A stretch of DNA of 64,000 nucleotides. It comes from Spartobacteria bacterium (lineage in GTDB: Bacteria > Verrucomicrobiota > Verrucomicrobiia > Chthoniobacterales > UBA10450). Where the stretch lies: the NCBI GenBank assembly GCA_003169975.1, contig PNAA01000024.1, positions 285,273-349,272 on the forward strand, written 5' to 3'. This document shows positions 35,025-45,054 of the stretch, piece by piece. Positions within the stretch are counted from its first letter, which is position 1, and every line of letters begins with the position of its first letter. Under the pieces are notes generated by a model, which made no database searches, had not been told where the DNA came from, and saw only the letters and a list, made by a program, of their open reading frames with translations. Position numbers and translations under genes: made by a program.

Positions 35025-35615
35025 ATGCCGCCACTGACCAAACTCACGCGTGCGGCCCTCGCTGCAATCCTCCTCGGTTTGTCCGCCTGCGCCACCGTGC
35101 CTCGAGGGCCGGGAGGCTTCGCCGGTGGATCAGGTGCGAGCGATCTCGTGATCCAAAGCACCGGCTTCCGATTCCCGGCGCGTCTCGGGGTCTTTGTCCG
35201 CGGGGGCGGCAAGCAATACGACGCGGCTGGTCAGGATCTTTCGGTCAAATACAAGGCGGGAGAGCTGATCATCGCCGACATCTACGAATATCCCAGCGGC
35301 GGAAAGACCTTGGCGGCGGAATTCGCCGACCGGAAAGACGAGATTAAATTGGCCCACTCCGATGCGCGGCTGCTGCGGGAGGGGCCGGTGACGATTCATC
35401 CGGGCGGGATAGAGCGGAGCGGCTGGAAGGCGGTCTTCGCCATCAGCCAGGGTTATCATTATTCGTTTCCGCCGCCGTATCAGTCCGATCTTTTGGTTTT
35501 GCAACGGGGAGCGCGCTTCATTGAATACCGGTTTTCTTATTCGGCGAGCCATCGCGAGAGAGCGGAAAGCGAGATTCGGAAATTTATCGACCACCTGGCC
35601 TGGCCGTCGGGTTGA
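35025..35615 (+). CDS. Putative lipoprotein of unknown function
   Basis: From ATG 35025 the 196-residue protein starts with a lipoprotein signal (AAILLGLSACAT, Cys near 21). The mature part is a mixed alpha/beta domain (LVIQSTGFRFPARLG, YDAAGQDLSVKYKAGELIIA, RFIEYRFSYSASHRERAESE). I do not recognise a named family, though the layout recalls small secreted stress-type lipoproteins. It follows the frameshifted small gene by 40 bases and may share its transcript. Confidence 0.6.
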   Translation: MPPLTKLTRAALAAILLGLSACATVPRGPGGFAGGSGASDLVIQSTGFRFPARLGVFVRGGGKQYDAAGQDLSVKYKAGELIIADIYEYPSGGKTLAAEFADRKDEIKLAHSDARLLREGPVTIHPGGIERSGWKAVFAISQGYHYSFPPPYQSDLLVLQRGARFIEYRFSYSASHRERAESEIRKFIDHLAWPSG

Positions 35616-35742
35616 GCTACCGCCACGATTTCGTTAGGCGGATATCCATTCGCACCCGGGTGACGGCGCGTTGCTGAGCCGGATGGCGATCGACGAGATG
35701 GCGGCGGAGTCTGGAAGTTCCGCTCCGCGCGCCAAAATAATC

Positions 35743-35770
35743 TTGCGACCCAATAATTTGCTCCTATATT
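35743..35770 (+). promoter_or_regulatory. Likely sigma-70-type promoter of the ribosomal protein superoperon
   Basis: TTGCGA (35743-35748), a 16-bp spacer and TATATT (35765-35770) in an AT-rich pocket, about 100 bases ahead of rpsL. It leaves a roughly 90-nt leader. Transcription probably starts near 35777. This is the best promoter-like sequence I can see in the window. Confidence 0.55.
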
Positions 35771-35869
35771 GCGCGCTCTCCGTATCAGGTGCGTGAGGAC
35801 GGTGGACACGGCTTGAGGCGGTTTTTTTGTCGCCTAAAACTTCACGGTTTCGCGGCTGCAATCTACAAA

Positions 35870-36283
35870 ATGCCAACGATTAATCAGCTTATTCGCAAGG
35901 GACGAAAAAAGGTTTCGGTGAAATCAAAATCACCGGCCCTGAAGAATTGTCCGCAGCGGCGCGGTGTCTGCACGCAAGTGATGACGCGGACGCCGAAGAA
36001 GCCGAATTCCGCCCTGCGCAAAGTGGCGAAAGTGCGCCTAACGAACGGGCAGGAAATCATCGCCTACATTCCGGGCGAAGGTCACAATTTGCAGGAACAT
36101 TCGATCGTCCTCGTGCGCGGCGGGCGAGTGAAGGATTTGCCGGGCGTGCGTTACCATATTGTCCGCGGGACGCTCGACTCGTTAGGCGTGGATGGGCGCC
36201 GCCGGAGCCGTTCCAAATACGGCGCGAAACGCCCGAAAGCCGCCGGCGCAGCCGCGGCCGACAAGGGCGCGAAAAAGAAATAA
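35870..36283 (+). CDS. rpsL: 30S ribosomal protein S12
   Basis: Decoding-centre protein of the small subunit. Family sequence is clear: [20 protein letters not shown], then [20 protein letters not shown] and [20 protein letters not shown]. The streptomycin-associated lysines (TPKKPNSA, near Lys43; and GRVKDLPG, near Lys88) are wild type. The C-terminus carries an extra Ala/Lys-rich tail ([15 protein letters not shown]). Two GCCTAACGA words (36036, 36179) are embedded in the gene, one giving CTA and one TTA leucine codons. ATG 35870 matches the family start. Confidence 0.97.
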   Translation: MPTINQLIRKGRKKVSVKSKSPALKNCPQRRGVCTQVMTRTPKKPNSALRKVAKVRLTNGQEIIAYIPGEGHNLQEHSIVLVRGGRVKDLPGVRYHIVRGTLDSLGVDGRRRSRSKYGAKRPKAAGAAAADKGAKKK

Positions 36284-36312
36284 TCTCTCAGCCAAGAACT
36301 CTCAACTTCCCA

Positions 36313-36786
36313 ATGTCTCGTCGTCGTAGAACCTACAAAAAAGAGGAAAAGGTCGACTCCCGTTATGGCAGCGTCGCGGTGGCCCGGCTGATTTCCACCG
36401 TCATGAAACGCGGCAAGAAATCGCTCGCCGAGCGGATCGTTTATACCGCGATCGACAAGTCGCGCGAAGGCTCCGACGCGGTTGATCCTCTCGAAGTGGT
36501 GAACAAAGCGCTCGAGAATGTCCGCCCGCGTCTCGAAGTGAAATCACGCCGGGTCGGCGGTGCCACCTATCAGGTCCCGATGGAAGTCACGGCTTCCCGC
36601 CAGGTCTCGCTCGCGATGCGCTGGATCGTGACCTACGCCGACAACCGGCGCGGCATGCCGATGGCCGATGCCCTGGCGCACGAGCTGCGCGACGCGGCCG
36701 CCGGTCAGGGCAATGCGATCAAGAAGCGCGACGACACCCACAAGATGGCGCAAGCGAACCGCGCCTTTGCACACTTCCGCTGGTAA
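36313..36786 (+). CDS. rpsG: 30S ribosomal protein S7
   Basis: Primary 16S-binding protein organising the head of the small subunit. It begins MSRRRRTYKKEEKVDSRYGS and contains SLAERIVYTAIDKSREG and GGATYQVPMEV, and 157 residues is the normal length. It lies 29 bases after rpsL in the str part of the operon. A longer open frame exists upstream but overlaps rpsL. Repeat B2 lies between this gene and fusA. Confidence 0.97.
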   Translation: MSRRRRTYKKEEKVDSRYGSVAVARLISTVMKRGKKSLAERIVYTAIDKSREGSDAVDPLEVVNKALENVRPRLEVKSRRVGGATYQVPMEVTASRQVSLAMRWIVTYADNRRGMPMADALAHELRDAAAGQGNAIKKRDDTHKMAQANRAFAHFRW

Positions 36787-36826
36787 AGAATAGCGCGCGA
36801 TGAATTTGCCAACTGCACCCTCTCAA

Positions 36827-36940
36827 CTTGTCATCCTGAGCCGCGAAGACGGCGAAGGATCTCTGGCTATTTCCGCATCGGTGCGCGCAGAAACAGTCAG
36901 AGATTCTTCGACTTCGCTGCGCTCCGTTCAGAATGACAAG
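36827..36940. repeat. Inverted-repeat element B2 between rpsG and fusA
   Basis: It begins CTTGTCATCCTGAGC and ends GTTCAGAATGACAAG, with GAAGGATCTCTGG and CAGAGATTCTTCG as inner complementary blocks. It is inverted relative to B3. It fills most of the 216-bp rpsG-fusA gap. Confidence 0.8.
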
Positions 36941-37002
36941 CGTGCGAACCGCGCCTTGGCCACCCAATCAGAAATCGGCAAGCAGCAAGCAGCAATCTGA
37001 TC

Positions 37003-39177
37003 ATGGCCTCCGCGACTCTAGAAAAACCTGCAATGACGAATCCGAATTCGCCGAACCGCAAGTTCCCACTCGAGAGAACGCGGAATATCGGGATCGCCGC
37101 GCACATTGACGCCGGCAAAACCACGCTAACCGAGCGCATTCTTTTTTACACGGGCATGATCCACAAGATCGGTGAAGTGCATGAAGGCACCACCGTGACC
37201 GACTGGATGGAGCAGGAGCGCGAGCGCGGCATCACGATCACATCGGCCGCGACCACCTGCGCGTGGACGCAGAAAGAGGAGCCCGGCGTTTACAAGATGT
37301 TTGAAGGCCTGAAAATGCGTGTCAACATCATCGACACGCCCGGCCACGTGGATTTCACGGCCGAGGTGGAGCGTTCACTCCGCGTGCTCGATGGCGCGAT
37401 CGCGGTGTTCGATGCGGTCGCCGGGGTGCAGCCGCAGTCCGAGACGGTCTGGCGCCAGGCGAACAAGTATCTGGTCCCGCGCATCGCTTTTATTAATAAG
37501 ATGGACCGCGTCGGCGCCGACTTTAAAATGTCGATCGATAGCATGCGCAAGAAGTTGGGCGCGAATGCGTGGCCAATTCTGATTCCGTTAGGCAAGGAAG
37601 ATTATCTCAAGGGTCAGCTCGACGTCGTGAACCGCAAGGCGGTTTTTTATCTCGATGACGACTCGATGGGTTCCGTCTACGAAGTGCGCGAGGTCCCGGA
37701 AGAGAACAAAGCCGAGGTCGAGAAAGCTTATGCCGATCTGGTCGAGGCGATTTCCAACATCGACGACGAAGTCGCGGAAGCCGTGCTCGAGGAAAAGCCG
37801 GTCACGCCTGAAATGTTGAAGGCGGGCATTCGCCGGCAGACGATCCTAAACAAGTTTGTCCCCGTCGTCGGCGGCTCAGCCTTCAAGAACAAGGGCGTGC
37901 AATATCTGGTCGACGCGGTGATCGATTACCTGCCTGGCCCGCTCGACATTCCGCCCGCGGTCGGCATGGAACCCGACACGCACGAGAAGATGGAAGCGGC
38001 CACGGATGACAACGGCAAATTCTGCTCGCTGGCGTTCAAGCTTTGGAGCGATCTGTTCGTTGGAAAACTCGTTTTCTTCCGCGTCTACTCCGGTTCGCTG
38101 AGCAAGGGCGACAACGTTTACAACCCGCGCACGAACAAGCGCGAGCGCATCTCGCGTCTTATCCAAATTCAAGCCGACAAGCGCGAAGATATCGACACCT
38201 GCTACTCAGGCGACATCGCCGCGATCGTCGGCATTAAAAACATCACGACGGGCGACACGCTTTGCGATGAGGATTTTCCGATCCTGCTCGAGCCGCCGTC
38301 TTTCCCTGATCCGGTTATCTCGATGGCGATCGAGCCGAAGACCAAGCAGGACCAGGAAAAAATGGGCGTCGCGCTGCAGCGGCTCTCCGAGGAAGATCCG
38401 ACCTTCAAGGTTTACACCCACGAGGATACCGGGCAGACAATCATCGCCGGGATGGGCGAGTTGCATCTCGAGATCATCCGCGATCGCATGCTCCGCGAAT
38501 TCAAAGTCGACGCCAACGCCGGCAAGCCGCAGATCGCTTATCGCGAAACCATCACCGCGCCGGCCGATGGCGAAGGCAAGTTGATCAAGCAGTCGGGCGG
38601 GCGCGGTCAATACGGCCACGTCATTATCAAGGTCCAGCCTAACGAGCGCGGCAAAGGCATCACGATCGAGAACAAGGTCGTGGGCGGCAACATCCCGAAG
38701 GAATACATTCCGGCCTGCAAGAAGGGCATCGAGGAAGCGATGCTCAACGGCGTCATCGGCGGTTACCAGGTGATCGACGCGAACGTCGATATCGTCGACG
38801 GCTCGTATCACGACGTCGATTCGAACGAAATGGCGTTCAAACTCGCGGCGATTTTCGCGGTCAAAGACGCTTTCAAAAAGGCCAAGCCGATCCTGCTCGA
38901 GCCGATCATGAAGGTCGAGAACGCGACCCCGGAAGAATATCAGGGCGACATCATGGGCGATTTGAATCGCCGCCGCGGCAAAATCGCGAGCATCGAAGTG
39001 AAGGGCAACCTCACGATGGTGCAGGCCGAAGTGCCGCTGGCCGAGATGTTCGGCTACGCCACCGCCATCCGCTCCCTTTCCAAAGGCCGTTCGAGTTACT
39101 CGATGGAGCCGTCACATTTCGAACAAGTCCCGCAGCAACTCGTCGCGGCCGTGCTCGACCAGAAGGAGACGAAATAA
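37003..39177 (+). CDS. fusA: Elongation factor G
   Basis: GTPase that drives ribosomal translocation. G-domain motifs [19 protein letters not shown] and NKMD are intact, followed by the EF-G domain II-V signatures ([29 protein letters not shown]). About 724 residues from ATG 37003; an in-frame ATG at 37033 would remove ten residues ahead of the conserved part. It is followed by rpsJ with one base between. tuf, which often sits here, is missing. The gene includes CCGTTAGGC (37585) and GCCTAACGA (38637). Confidence 0.97.
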   Translation: MASATLEKPAMTNPNSPNRKFPLERTRNIGIAAHIDAGKTTLTERILFYTGMIHKIGEVHEGTTVTDWMEQERERGITITSAATTCAWTQKEEPGVYKMFEGLKMRVNIIDTPGHVDFTAEVERSLRVLDGAIAVFDAVAGVQPQSETVWRQANKYLVPRIAFINKMDRVGADFKMSIDSMRKKLGANAWPILIPLGKEDYLKGQLDVVNRKAVFYLDDDSMGSVYEVREVPEENKAEVEKAYADLVEAISNIDDEVAEAVLEEKPVTPEMLKAGIRRQTILNKFVPVVGGSAFKNKGVQYLVDAVIDYLPGPLDIPPAVGMEPDTHEKMEAATDDNGKFCSLAFKLWSDLFVGKLVFFRVYSGSLSKGDNVYNPRTNKRERISRLIQIQADKREDIDTCYSGDIAAIVGIKNITTGDTLCDEDFPILLEPPSFPDPVISMAIEPKTKQDQEKMGVALQRLSEEDPTFKVYTHEDTGQTIIAGMGELHLEIIRDRMLREFKVDANAGKPQIAYRETITAPADGEGKLIKQSGGRGQYGHVIIKVQPNERGKGITIENKVVGGNIPKEYIPACKKGIEEAMLNGVIGGYQVIDANVDIVDGSYHDVDSNEMAFKLAAIFAVKDAFKKAKPILLEPIMKVENATPEEYQGDIMGDLNRRRGKIASIEVKGNLTMVQAEVPLAEMFGYATAIRSLSKGRSSYSMEPSHFEQVPQQLVAAVLDQKETK

Positions 39178-39178
39178 T

Positions 39179-39490
39179 ATGGCCGACGCGCAACGCATTC
39201 GCATTCGTTTGAAAGCATTCGACCATCGGATGCTCGATCAATCCGCCATCGACATTGTCGAGACGGCGAAGCGCACCGGCGCCCGGGTCGCGGGCCCGAT
39301 CCCGCTTCCGACGTTGATCGAGAAGTTCACGGTCAATCGCTCTCCCCACGTCGACAAAAAGTCGATGGACCAATTTGAGATTCGCACCCACAAGCGGCTC
39401 CTTGATATCATCGAGCCGACGGCCAAGACGGTGGACGAGTTGAAGAAACTCAACCTGCCGGCGGGCGTGGATATCACGATCAAGATTTAA
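39179..39490 (+). CDS. rpsJ: 30S ribosomal protein S10
   Basis: Head protein of the small subunit, also NusE in antitermination complexes. The 103-residue sequence contains [20 protein letters not shown] and [20 protein letters not shown], both diagnostic. It starts one base after the fusA stop, so the str and S10 operons appear joined with no promoter gap. Confidence 0.97.
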   Translation: MADAQRIRIRLKAFDHRMLDQSAIDIVETAKRTGARVAGPIPLPTLIEKFTVNRSPHVDKKSMDQFEIRTHKRLLDIIEPTAKTVDELKKLNLPAGVDITIKI

Positions 39491-39525
39491 CCTTTTTAGC
39501 AGCACACTTTTGCCAGCCCACGACC

Positions 39526-40176
39526 ATGAGCATCGGACTTCTTGGAAAAAAAATCGGCATGACCAGCATCTACGATGCGAACGGCAAGCTGCGCCCGGTC
39601 ACCGTCATCGCCGCGGGCGATAACACGCTGCTTCGTCGCCTAACGAGCGAGAACGACGGCTACTCTGCGATCCAGGTCGGCTTCGATGTGCAAAAGGAGT
39701 CGCGGGTCACGAAACCGTTGCTCGGCGGATTCGCGAAGGCTGGTTCCGAGCCTAAGAAACTCGTTAGAGAATTCCGCCTCAAGGAAGATGCGCCGGAAGG
39801 CGACATCGACCTCGCGGTCACACAATTTCAGGCGGGCGACTGGGTTGACGTCGTCGGCAAGTCCAAGGGCAAGGGCTTCCAAGGCGTGATGAAGAAGCAC
39901 AACTTCCACGGCCAGGGCGCGGCGCACGGTTCGAAAACGCACCGCCGCAACGGCGCCATCGGCAATCGTTCCACGCCGGGCCGCATCTGGAAAAACATGG
40001 GCATGCCGGGTCACATGGGTGACGAGCGCGTGACCGTCCAGAACCTGCAGGTCCTCCAAGTGCGCGAGACGGACAAAATCATTCTAATCAGCGGCGCCGT
40101 GCCCGGCGCGAATGGCAGCTACGTTGTCGTCCGCCCGGCCTTGAAGAAGCCCGCCGCAGCCGAGGCCAGTAAATGA
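39526..40176 (+). CDS. rplC: 50S ribosomal protein L3
   Basis: Early-assembly large-subunit protein reaching the peptidyl transferase centre. GLLGKKIGMTSIYDANGKLR, GVMKKHNFHGQGAAHGSKTH and MPGHMGDERVTVQNL are typical. The Gln in the HGQGAAHGS loop (target of N5-methylation in relatives) is present. 216 residues with a short Lys/Ala tail. It overlaps rplD by 4 bases (ATGA). One GCCTAACGA (39638) creates a CTA codon. Confidence 0.97.
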   Translation: MSIGLLGKKIGMTSIYDANGKLRPVTVIAAGDNTLLRRLTSENDGYSAIQVGFDVQKESRVTKPLLGGFAKAGSEPKKLVREFRLKEDAPEGDIDLAVTQFQAGDWVDVVGKSKGKGFQGVMKKHNFHGQGAAHGSKTHRRNGAIGNRSTPGRIWKNMGMPGHMGDERVTVQNLQVLQVRETDKIILISGAVPGANGSYVVVRPALKKPAAAEASK

Positions 40177-40805
40177 GCGCGAAAGTTTTAACCGTTGCCG
40201 CCGCGAAAGAGGCGAAAATCAATTTGATCGAAGGCGGCCGCGGAACGCAGGCGCTCCATGACGCGGTCGTGGCGATGCGCGCGGCCCGTCGGTCCGGTTC
40301 GGCGAATTCGAAGACGAAAGCCGACGTGAATCTTTCCGGCGCAAAACCATGGCGCCAAAAAGGCACCGGCCGGGCGCGCGCGGGTTACAAGTCGTCCGTC
40401 ATCTGGCGGGGCGGCGGTGTCGTCTTTGGTCCGAAGCCGCGCGATTACACCAAGAAAGTTTCGAAGACGGTTCGCCGGCTTGCGTTTCAAAAAGCGCTGA
40501 GCGAGCGGATCACCGCCGGCGATGTCCTGACGGTTGATGCCTTCTCGGTCAAGGAACCGAAGACCAAGGCGTTCGTTAGTCTGGTCAAAGGCCACACCGA
40601 CGCGAAGAAGGTGCTGCTCATCTCGGACGCATTCGAGGAAACCTTTTATCGTTCGGCGCGCAATGTGAAACCGGTCCTGCTCGCGACGGCGAGCGACGTG
40701 AACACCGAGCAGTTGCTCGCGTTCGACAAGATCATCGTGACCGGCAACGCTCTCGCGCAACTGGCGGAAAGGACCGCTTCCGCCTCCGCTAAAGCGACGG
40801 CGTGA
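40173..40805 (+). CDS. rplD: 50S ribosomal protein L4
   Basis: Large-subunit protein with an exit-tunnel loop; in some bacteria it also represses the S10 operon. The loop sequence LSGAKPWRQKGTGRARAGYK and WRGGGVVFGPKPRDY is clear. 210 residues, with start and stop both overlapping neighbours (ATGA, then GTGA). No S10-type leader for L4 autoregulation could be recognised. Confidence 0.96.
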   Translation: MSAKVLTVAAAKEAKINLIEGGRGTQALHDAVVAMRAARRSGSANSKTKADVNLSGAKPWRQKGTGRARAGYKSSVIWRGGGVVFGPKPRDYTKKVSKTVRRLAFQKALSERITAGDVLTVDAFSVKEPKTKAFVSLVKGHTDAKKVLLISDAFEETFYRSARNVKPVLLATASDVNTEQLLAFDKIIVTGNALAQLAERTASASAKATA

Positions 40806-41095
40806 CAAACATGAACGAACCCTACGATTTAATCCAGACGGTGCAGTTGACGGAGAAGGCGTCGCTCCTGAGCGAGAAGCTCAACAAGTATGTGTTCCGC
40901 GTGAACCCGCGCGCGAACAAGATCCAGATCAAGAAGGCGATCGAGCTTCTCTTCAAGAAGCAGGTCGTCGACGTGAACACCTGCAATTATGCCGGCAAAA
41001 AGAAGCGCGAACGCAGCGCTAATTTCGGCCGCAAAGCGCACTGGAAAAAAGCCATCGTCACTTTGAAGGAAGGCGAGAAGATCGATCTCGTTTAG
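40802..41095 (+). CDS. rplW: 50S ribosomal protein L23
   Basis: Tunnel-exit protein that docks signal recognition particle and trigger factor. [20 protein letters not shown] and [20 protein letters not shown] are diagnostic. The GTG at 40802 overlaps the rplD stop (GTGA); ATG 40811 is an alternative three codons in. About 97 residues. Confidence 0.95.
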   Translation: MTNMNEPYDLIQTVQLTEKASLLSEKLNKYVFRVNPRANKIQIKKAIELLFKKQVVDVNTCNYAGKKKRERSANFGRKAHWKKAIVTLKEGEKIDLV

Positions 41096-41102
41096 TTGCA
41101 TT

Positions 41103-41951
41103 ATGGCACTCAGAACTTTTCGCCCACTCACGCCGACGCTGCGCTTCACCTCGCTTCCGGCCTTCCAGGAAGTGACCAAATCGCAGTCGAAGCCGGTCAA
41201 GAGTCTGACCGAACCGAAGAAGCGAAGCGGCGGCCGCAATAACAACGGCCGGCTGACTTCGCGGCACATCGGCGGCGGACACAAACAGAAATATCGCAAA
41301 GTCGACTTCAAGCGCCGCAAACGCGACCTCGTCGCCGAGGTCGTGGCGATCGAGTACGATCCGAATCGGACGGCCCGAATCGCGTTGCTCAAATACAGCG
41401 ACGGCGAACTGAGTTACATCCTCGCGCCGGATGGCCTGATCGTCGGCGCCAAGGTCACGGCGGGTGACAATGCTCCGCCCAGCGTCGGCAATGCGCTGCC
41501 GCTCCGTGCGATTCCGTTAGGCGCGAATATTCATTGCATCGAAATCATGCCGGGCCGCGGCGGCCAGATCGCGCGCAGCGCCGGTCAGCAGGCGACGCTA
41601 AGCAACCGCGAAGGCGGCTATGCGCTGGTCAAATTGCCTTCCGGCGAAATCCGACGCATCCACGACAGCGCCTATGCGACGATCGGGCAGGTTGGCAACG
41701 TCGATCACATGAACGTCTCGAGCGGCAAAGCCGGCCGGACGCGCTGGCAGGGCCGACGCCCGCACGTGCGCGGCATGGCCATGAACCCGATCGATCACCC
41801 GATGGGTGGCGGCCAGGGCAAATCAAAAGGCGGCGGCGGCCGGCACCATCCAGTCAGCCCGTGGGGACAACTGGCGAAAGGCTTTAAGACGCGCGCGAAA
41901 CACAAGGCGAGCGATCGTTTCATCATCGAGCGCCGGAAGAAGAAGCAATAA
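41103..41951 (+). CDS. rplB: 50S ribosomal protein L2
   Basis: Universal large-subunit protein needed for subunit joining and peptidyl transferase structure. Characteristic text: [40 protein letters not shown] and the highly conserved [20 protein letters not shown] carrying the functional His. 282 residues, slightly long. CCGTTAGGC (41514) gives a TTA codon. Confidence 0.97.
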   Translation: MALRTFRPLTPTLRFTSLPAFQEVTKSQSKPVKSLTEPKKRSGGRNNNGRLTSRHIGGGHKQKYRKVDFKRRKRDLVAEVVAIEYDPNRTARIALLKYSDGELSYILAPDGLIVGAKVTAGDNAPPSVGNALPLRAIPLGANIHCIEIMPGRGGQIARSAGQQATLSNREGGYALVKLPSGEIRRIHDSAYATIGQVGNVDHMNVSSGKAGRTRWQGRRPHVRGMAMNPIDHPMGGGQGKSKGGGGRHHPVSPWGQLAKGFKTRAKHKASDRFIIERRKKKQ

Positions 41952-41954
41952 TTT

Positions 41955-42233
41955 ATGGGCAGATCTTTAAAAAAAGGACCGTTTGTCGAGCCGCATCTTC
42001 TTGAGAAAATCGACAAAATGAACAACTCGGGCGTGAAGAAGCCGGTCAAGACCTGGTCGCGCCGCTCGATGGTGACCCCGGATTTTGTGGGGCACACTTT
42101 CCTCGTCCATAACGGCAAAATTTTTCAATCCGTGTTCGTGACCGAAAACATGGTCGGCCACAAACTCGGCGAGTTCTCACCTACCCGAATCTTTAAGAAG
42201 CACGGGTCGCACACCGCGAAGGTGACGAAGTAG
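41955..42233 (+). CDS. rpsS: 30S ribosomal protein S19
   Basis: Small-subunit head protein that contacts the A site and the large subunit. [20 protein letters not shown] and [20 protein letters not shown] are diagnostic. 92 residues. It is normally followed directly by rplV; here an extra exported coiled-coil gene intervenes. Confidence 0.97.
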   Translation: MGRSLKKGPFVEPHLLEKIDKMNNSGVKKPVKTWSRRSMVTPDFVGHTFLVHNGKIFQSVFVTENMVGHKLGEFSPTRIFKKHGSHTAKVTK

Positions 42234-42265
42234 TTCAACTGATGGTTGCGGATTGAGAGGATGGG

Positions 42266-43075
42266 ATGAAAGTCTCCCCTCTCAATCCCCGGCTCGCAGT
42301 CGTGCTGGTGTGTCTGTGGTCGGCCTCCGGGCTGGCGGCAGAAGATAGTTCTTTGTCAGATTCCAATCTTGAAACCGCAGAGGCGAAAGTGACGGCCGAA
42401 ACGCTGCTCTCGCAGAATGAAACCTTGCGCAAACAGCTCTCGCTCGACCGCGAAACGCAGAAGACGCTGACGAACAGTCTCGTCGTCTCAAACGCGGAAG
42501 CGGAATTGTTTCGCCGGAAATATTCCGAATTGCAATTGCGCATGGATACGCTCGGCGTCGAGTCGGTCAGCAAAGACCGGGCAAAACTCGAGCAGCGCCT
42601 GTTGAAAGCGGTCAGCGACCTGCAACTCCTGAAGAAGGAGAAGGACGCTTATCGCGAGCAGTTGCTGAAATTGACCGAAACGGTGCTCCGCTACGTGAAG
42701 AGCACGCAGCAGGCCGATCCGGAAGCGCGCATGGAAGTGGAGACGCAGTTGCGCGCGACGAATCAGCTGACAGCCGCCCGGGGTGCAAATCTGCCTAACG
42801 ACAACGAGGGGCCCGGCCTGATGGATGGCAAGGTGATCAGTGTGCGGGAAGAGTGGTCGTTGGTCGTGGGTAATCTCGGCGCGCAGCAGGGAGTGAAACT
42901 CGGAATGCCGCTGCGGGTGGTGCGGGCCGGGAAGACGATCGCGACTTTGCGGGTGGTGGACGTGCGCGAGAAGATCAGCGGGGCGGTCGTTCAGGAATTG
43001 GATTCAGAGAAAGTAAGAATAAAAGTAGGCGATCGTCTCCAGGTGGATGCGCGCCAGAATGTAAGTTTAAAGTAA
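42266..43075 (+). CDS. Exported coiled-coil protein inserted in the S10 operon
   Basis: A 269-residue protein of unknown function. A signal peptide (LAVVLVCLWSASGLAAED) is followed by a long coiled coil (about 35-150: ETLLSQNETLRKQLSLDRET, RRKYSELQLRMDT, KLEQRLLKAVSDLQLLKKEK). The C-terminal beta domain (GKVISVREEWSLVVGNLGAQ then QGVKLGMPLRVVRAGKTIA) has the repeated VxxG.xxGV..GM pattern of MreC-like or periplasmic beta-barrel domains. It sits 32 bases after rpsS and ends immediately before the rplV ATG, so it is part of the ribosomal transcript. An envelope role would link it to growth rate; this is inference. Confidence 0.75.
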   Translation: MKVSPLNPRLAVVLVCLWSASGLAAEDSSLSDSNLETAEAKVTAETLLSQNETLRKQLSLDRETQKTLTNSLVVSNAEAELFRRKYSELQLRMDTLGVESVSKDRAKLEQRLLKAVSDLQLLKKEKDAYREQLLKLTETVLRYVKSTQQADPEARMEVETQLRATNQLTAARGANLPNDNEGPGLMDGKVISVREEWSLVVGNLGAQQGVKLGMPLRVVRAGKTIATLRVVDVREKISGAVVQELDSEKVRIKVGDRLQVDARQNVSLK

Positions 43076-43558
43076 ATGCAAGTAAGCTCGACATATCGTT
43101 ACGCGAAGATTTCGCCGTTCAAAGCGCGCGAGGTCACTCGCGCCATTCAGGGCCTGCCGGTCTCGGCTGCGCTCGATCTCGTCGCGTTCAGCCCGAAGAA
43201 GGCGGCGGCGTTGATCAGCAAAACCCTGAAGAGCGCGATCGCCAATGCGGAGAACAACGCCAACCTGCGGGTCGACGGACTCGTGGTGAAGGAAGCGATC
43301 GTGGGCGAAGGCCCGACGATGAAGCGCATGATGACGCGCGCCCGCGGCAGCGGAAGCACGATCCGCAAACGCAGCAGCCATATCCGGATCGTCCTGACCG
43401 ACGAAATCGAGATCAAGACGCGGGAGAAGAAGAGCGGGCAAAAGAAAAGCGGTCCTAACAAGAAGGGTCCTCGCACAAAGGTCGCAAAGGACACGAAGGC
43501 GGTGAAAGAAGACAAACCAACCGAGTCGCCAGCAGCCGTGGAGGAGACTAACGAATAA
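43076..43558 (+). CDS. rplV: 50S ribosomal protein L22, with a C-terminal extension
   Basis: Exit-tunnel protein. The core (ISPFKAREVTRAIQGLPVSA; LRVDGLVVKEAIVGEGPTMK; RGSGSTIRKRSSHIRIVLTD) spans about 115 residues. A Lys-rich then acidic tail of about 45 residues (EKKSGQKKSGPNKKGPR...) follows, probably disordered. ATG 43076 abuts the preceding stop. CTAACGA occurs at 43548 just before the stop. Confidence 0.95.
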   Translation: MQVSSTYRYAKISPFKAREVTRAIQGLPVSAALDLVAFSPKKAAALISKTLKSAIANAENNANLRVDGLVVKEAIVGEGPTMKRMMTRARGSGSTIRKRSSHIRIVLTDEIEIKTREKKSGQKKSGPNKKGPRTKVAKDTKAVKEDKPTESPAAVEETNE

Positions 43559-43567
43559 TTTTATGAA

Positions 43568-43689
43568 TTGTCATTCTGAGCGAAGCGCAGCGGAGTCGAA
43601 GAATCTCTGGCCATTTCCGCGCACACAGGACGTCGCTCGGGAAGAAACAATCAGAGATCCTTCGCCGTCTTCGCGGCTCAGGATGACAA
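43568..43689. repeat. Inverted-repeat element B3 between rplV and rpsC
   Basis: It starts TTGTCATTCTGAGCG and ends CGCGGCTCAGGATGACAA, and is the reverse orientation of B2. It fills the whole gap and ends 9 bases before the rpsC ATG, covering its upstream region. Confidence 0.8.
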
Positions 43690-43698
43690 AATAAACGT

Positions 43699-44382
43699 AT
43701 GGGACAAAAAGTTAATCCAATTGGTTTCCGTCTCGGAGTGAACCGCGACTGGCGTTCGCGCTGGTACGCTTCGCCCCAGGAGATGCCGGCGTTTTTGCAG
43801 AGCGACATCGCGATTCGCAGCTACGTGAAGAAGAAGCTGCAGTTCGCCGCCGTGGCGAAGATCATCATCGAGCGCGCCTGGAACAGCATTCGCGTCACCA
43901 TCCACACTGCGCGTCCCGGTATCGTGATCGGGCGCAAAGGCGCCGAGATCGAGAAGATGACCGAGGAAATCTCGAAGATGGCGCAGGGGAAGCAGATCAA
44001 GATCGACATCCAGGAAATTAAGACCCCGGAACTCGACGCGCAGCTGGTGGCGGAAAATGTCGCGCTCCAGATCGAGCGCCGCATTGCTTATCGCCGCGCG
44101 ATGAAAAAAGCGGTGCAAATCGCGATGGATTTTGGCGCGCAAGGGATTCGGTTGCGCAGCTCGGGCCGTTTGAACGGCGCGGAAATTTCCCGCTCGGAAT
44201 GGTATCGCGAGGGCAAGGTGCCGCTCCATACCTTGCGCACGCCGATCGATTACGGTTTCGCCGAGGCGAACACGGTTTATGGCAAAATCGGGGTCAAATG
44301 TTGGATTTGTAAAAAGGAAGAAGCTCCGGTCGCGCCCGCGACTCCGCCGCCCGCCGCCGCATCGGAGCCGGCCGTAGCCTAA
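43699..44382 (+). CDS. rpsC: 30S ribosomal protein S3
   Basis: mRNA-entry protein with an N-terminal KH domain ([20 protein letters not shown]) and a conserved C-terminal domain ([34 protein letters not shown]). 227 residues ending in an Ala/Pro tail. The stop codon is inside GCCTAACGA (44377). Confidence 0.97.
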   Translation: MGQKVNPIGFRLGVNRDWRSRWYASPQEMPAFLQSDIAIRSYVKKKLQFAAVAKIIIERAWNSIRVTIHTARPGIVIGRKGAEIEKMTEEISKMAQGKQIKIDIQEIKTPELDAQLVAENVALQIERRIAYRRAMKKAVQIAMDFGAQGIRLRSSGRLNGAEISRSEWYREGKVPLHTLRTPIDYGFAEANTVYGKIGVKCWICKKEEAPVAPATPPPAAASEPAVA

Positions 44383-44405
44383 CGAATTTTTAAGGAGACA
44401 TTGCC

Positions 44406-44828
44406 ATGCCATTAATGCCCAAACGCGTGAAGTATCGCAAGACCCAGCGGGGAAGCCGCAAGGGCACGGCGTCGCGCAATCTCCGGATCGACTTCGGTGA
44501 GTTCGGCCTCCAGACGCTGGAGCGCGCCTGGATCACGAACACCCAGATCGAAGCGGCGCGCGTCGCCCTGACCCGCAACATGAAGCGCAAAGGCAAACTT
44601 TGGATCCGGATTTTCCCCGACAAGTCCGTCACCTCGCGGCCGCCGGAAACCCGCATGGGCAAAGGCAAAGGCCAGCCCGAGTATTGGGTGGCGACGGTCA
44701 AGCCGGGCAACATTTTGTTCGAACTGGACGGCGTGCCGGAATCGGTCGCGCGCGAATCGCTCCGCCTCGCGGCCGACAAGCTGCCGGTGCGAACCAAGTT
44801 CCTCAGCCGCCATCACGTCGCGGCCTAA
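44406..44828 (+). CDS. rplP: 50S ribosomal protein L16
   Basis: Large-subunit protein near the A site. [20 protein letters not shown] and [20 protein letters not shown] are diagnostic. The Arg whose hydroxylation is known in relatives lies in [10 protein letters not shown]. 140 residues. AAGGAGA precedes ATG 44406. The stop lies in GCCTAACGA (44823). Confidence 0.97.
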   Translation: MPLMPKRVKYRKTQRGSRKGTASRNLRIDFGEFGLQTLERAWITNTQIEAARVALTRNMKRKGKLWIRIFPDKSVTSRPPETRMGKGKGQPEYWVATVKPGNILFELDGVPESVARESLRLAADKLPVRTKFLSRHHVAA

Positions 44829-44841
44829 CGACCAACGAGAA

Positions 44842-45048
44842 ATGAAATTTAAAGAAATCCAGGAAATGAGCTCGGATGAGCTGCTGACGAAAAAGCGCGA
44901 CCTGCGGCAGGAGAGCCTGCATCTCCGCCTGCAACAGCAGAGCGGCCAGCTCGAACAGTCGAGCCGCTTGCGTCTTTTACGCCGGGAGGTGGCCCGGGTG
45001 GAGACGGTCCTCACGGAGCGCAGCAAGCAGCCGGCGGCAAAGAAATAA
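44842..45048 (+). CDS. rpmC: 50S ribosomal protein L29
   Basis: Small two-helix protein at the tunnel exit. MKFKEIQEMSSDELLTKKRD followed by a coiled second helix (RLRLLRREVARVETVLTER) fits L29. 68 residues, in its standard place between rplP and rpsQ. Confidence 0.93.
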   Translation: MKFKEIQEMSSDELLTKKRDLRQESLHLRLQQQSGQLEQSSRLRLLRREVARVETVLTERSKQPAAKK

Positions 45049-45054
45049 TTGATC

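Noticed and set aside
39100-39180. A tuf gene expected after fusA
   Set aside because: Only one base separates fusA from rpsJ, and there is no EF-Tu sequence in the window.
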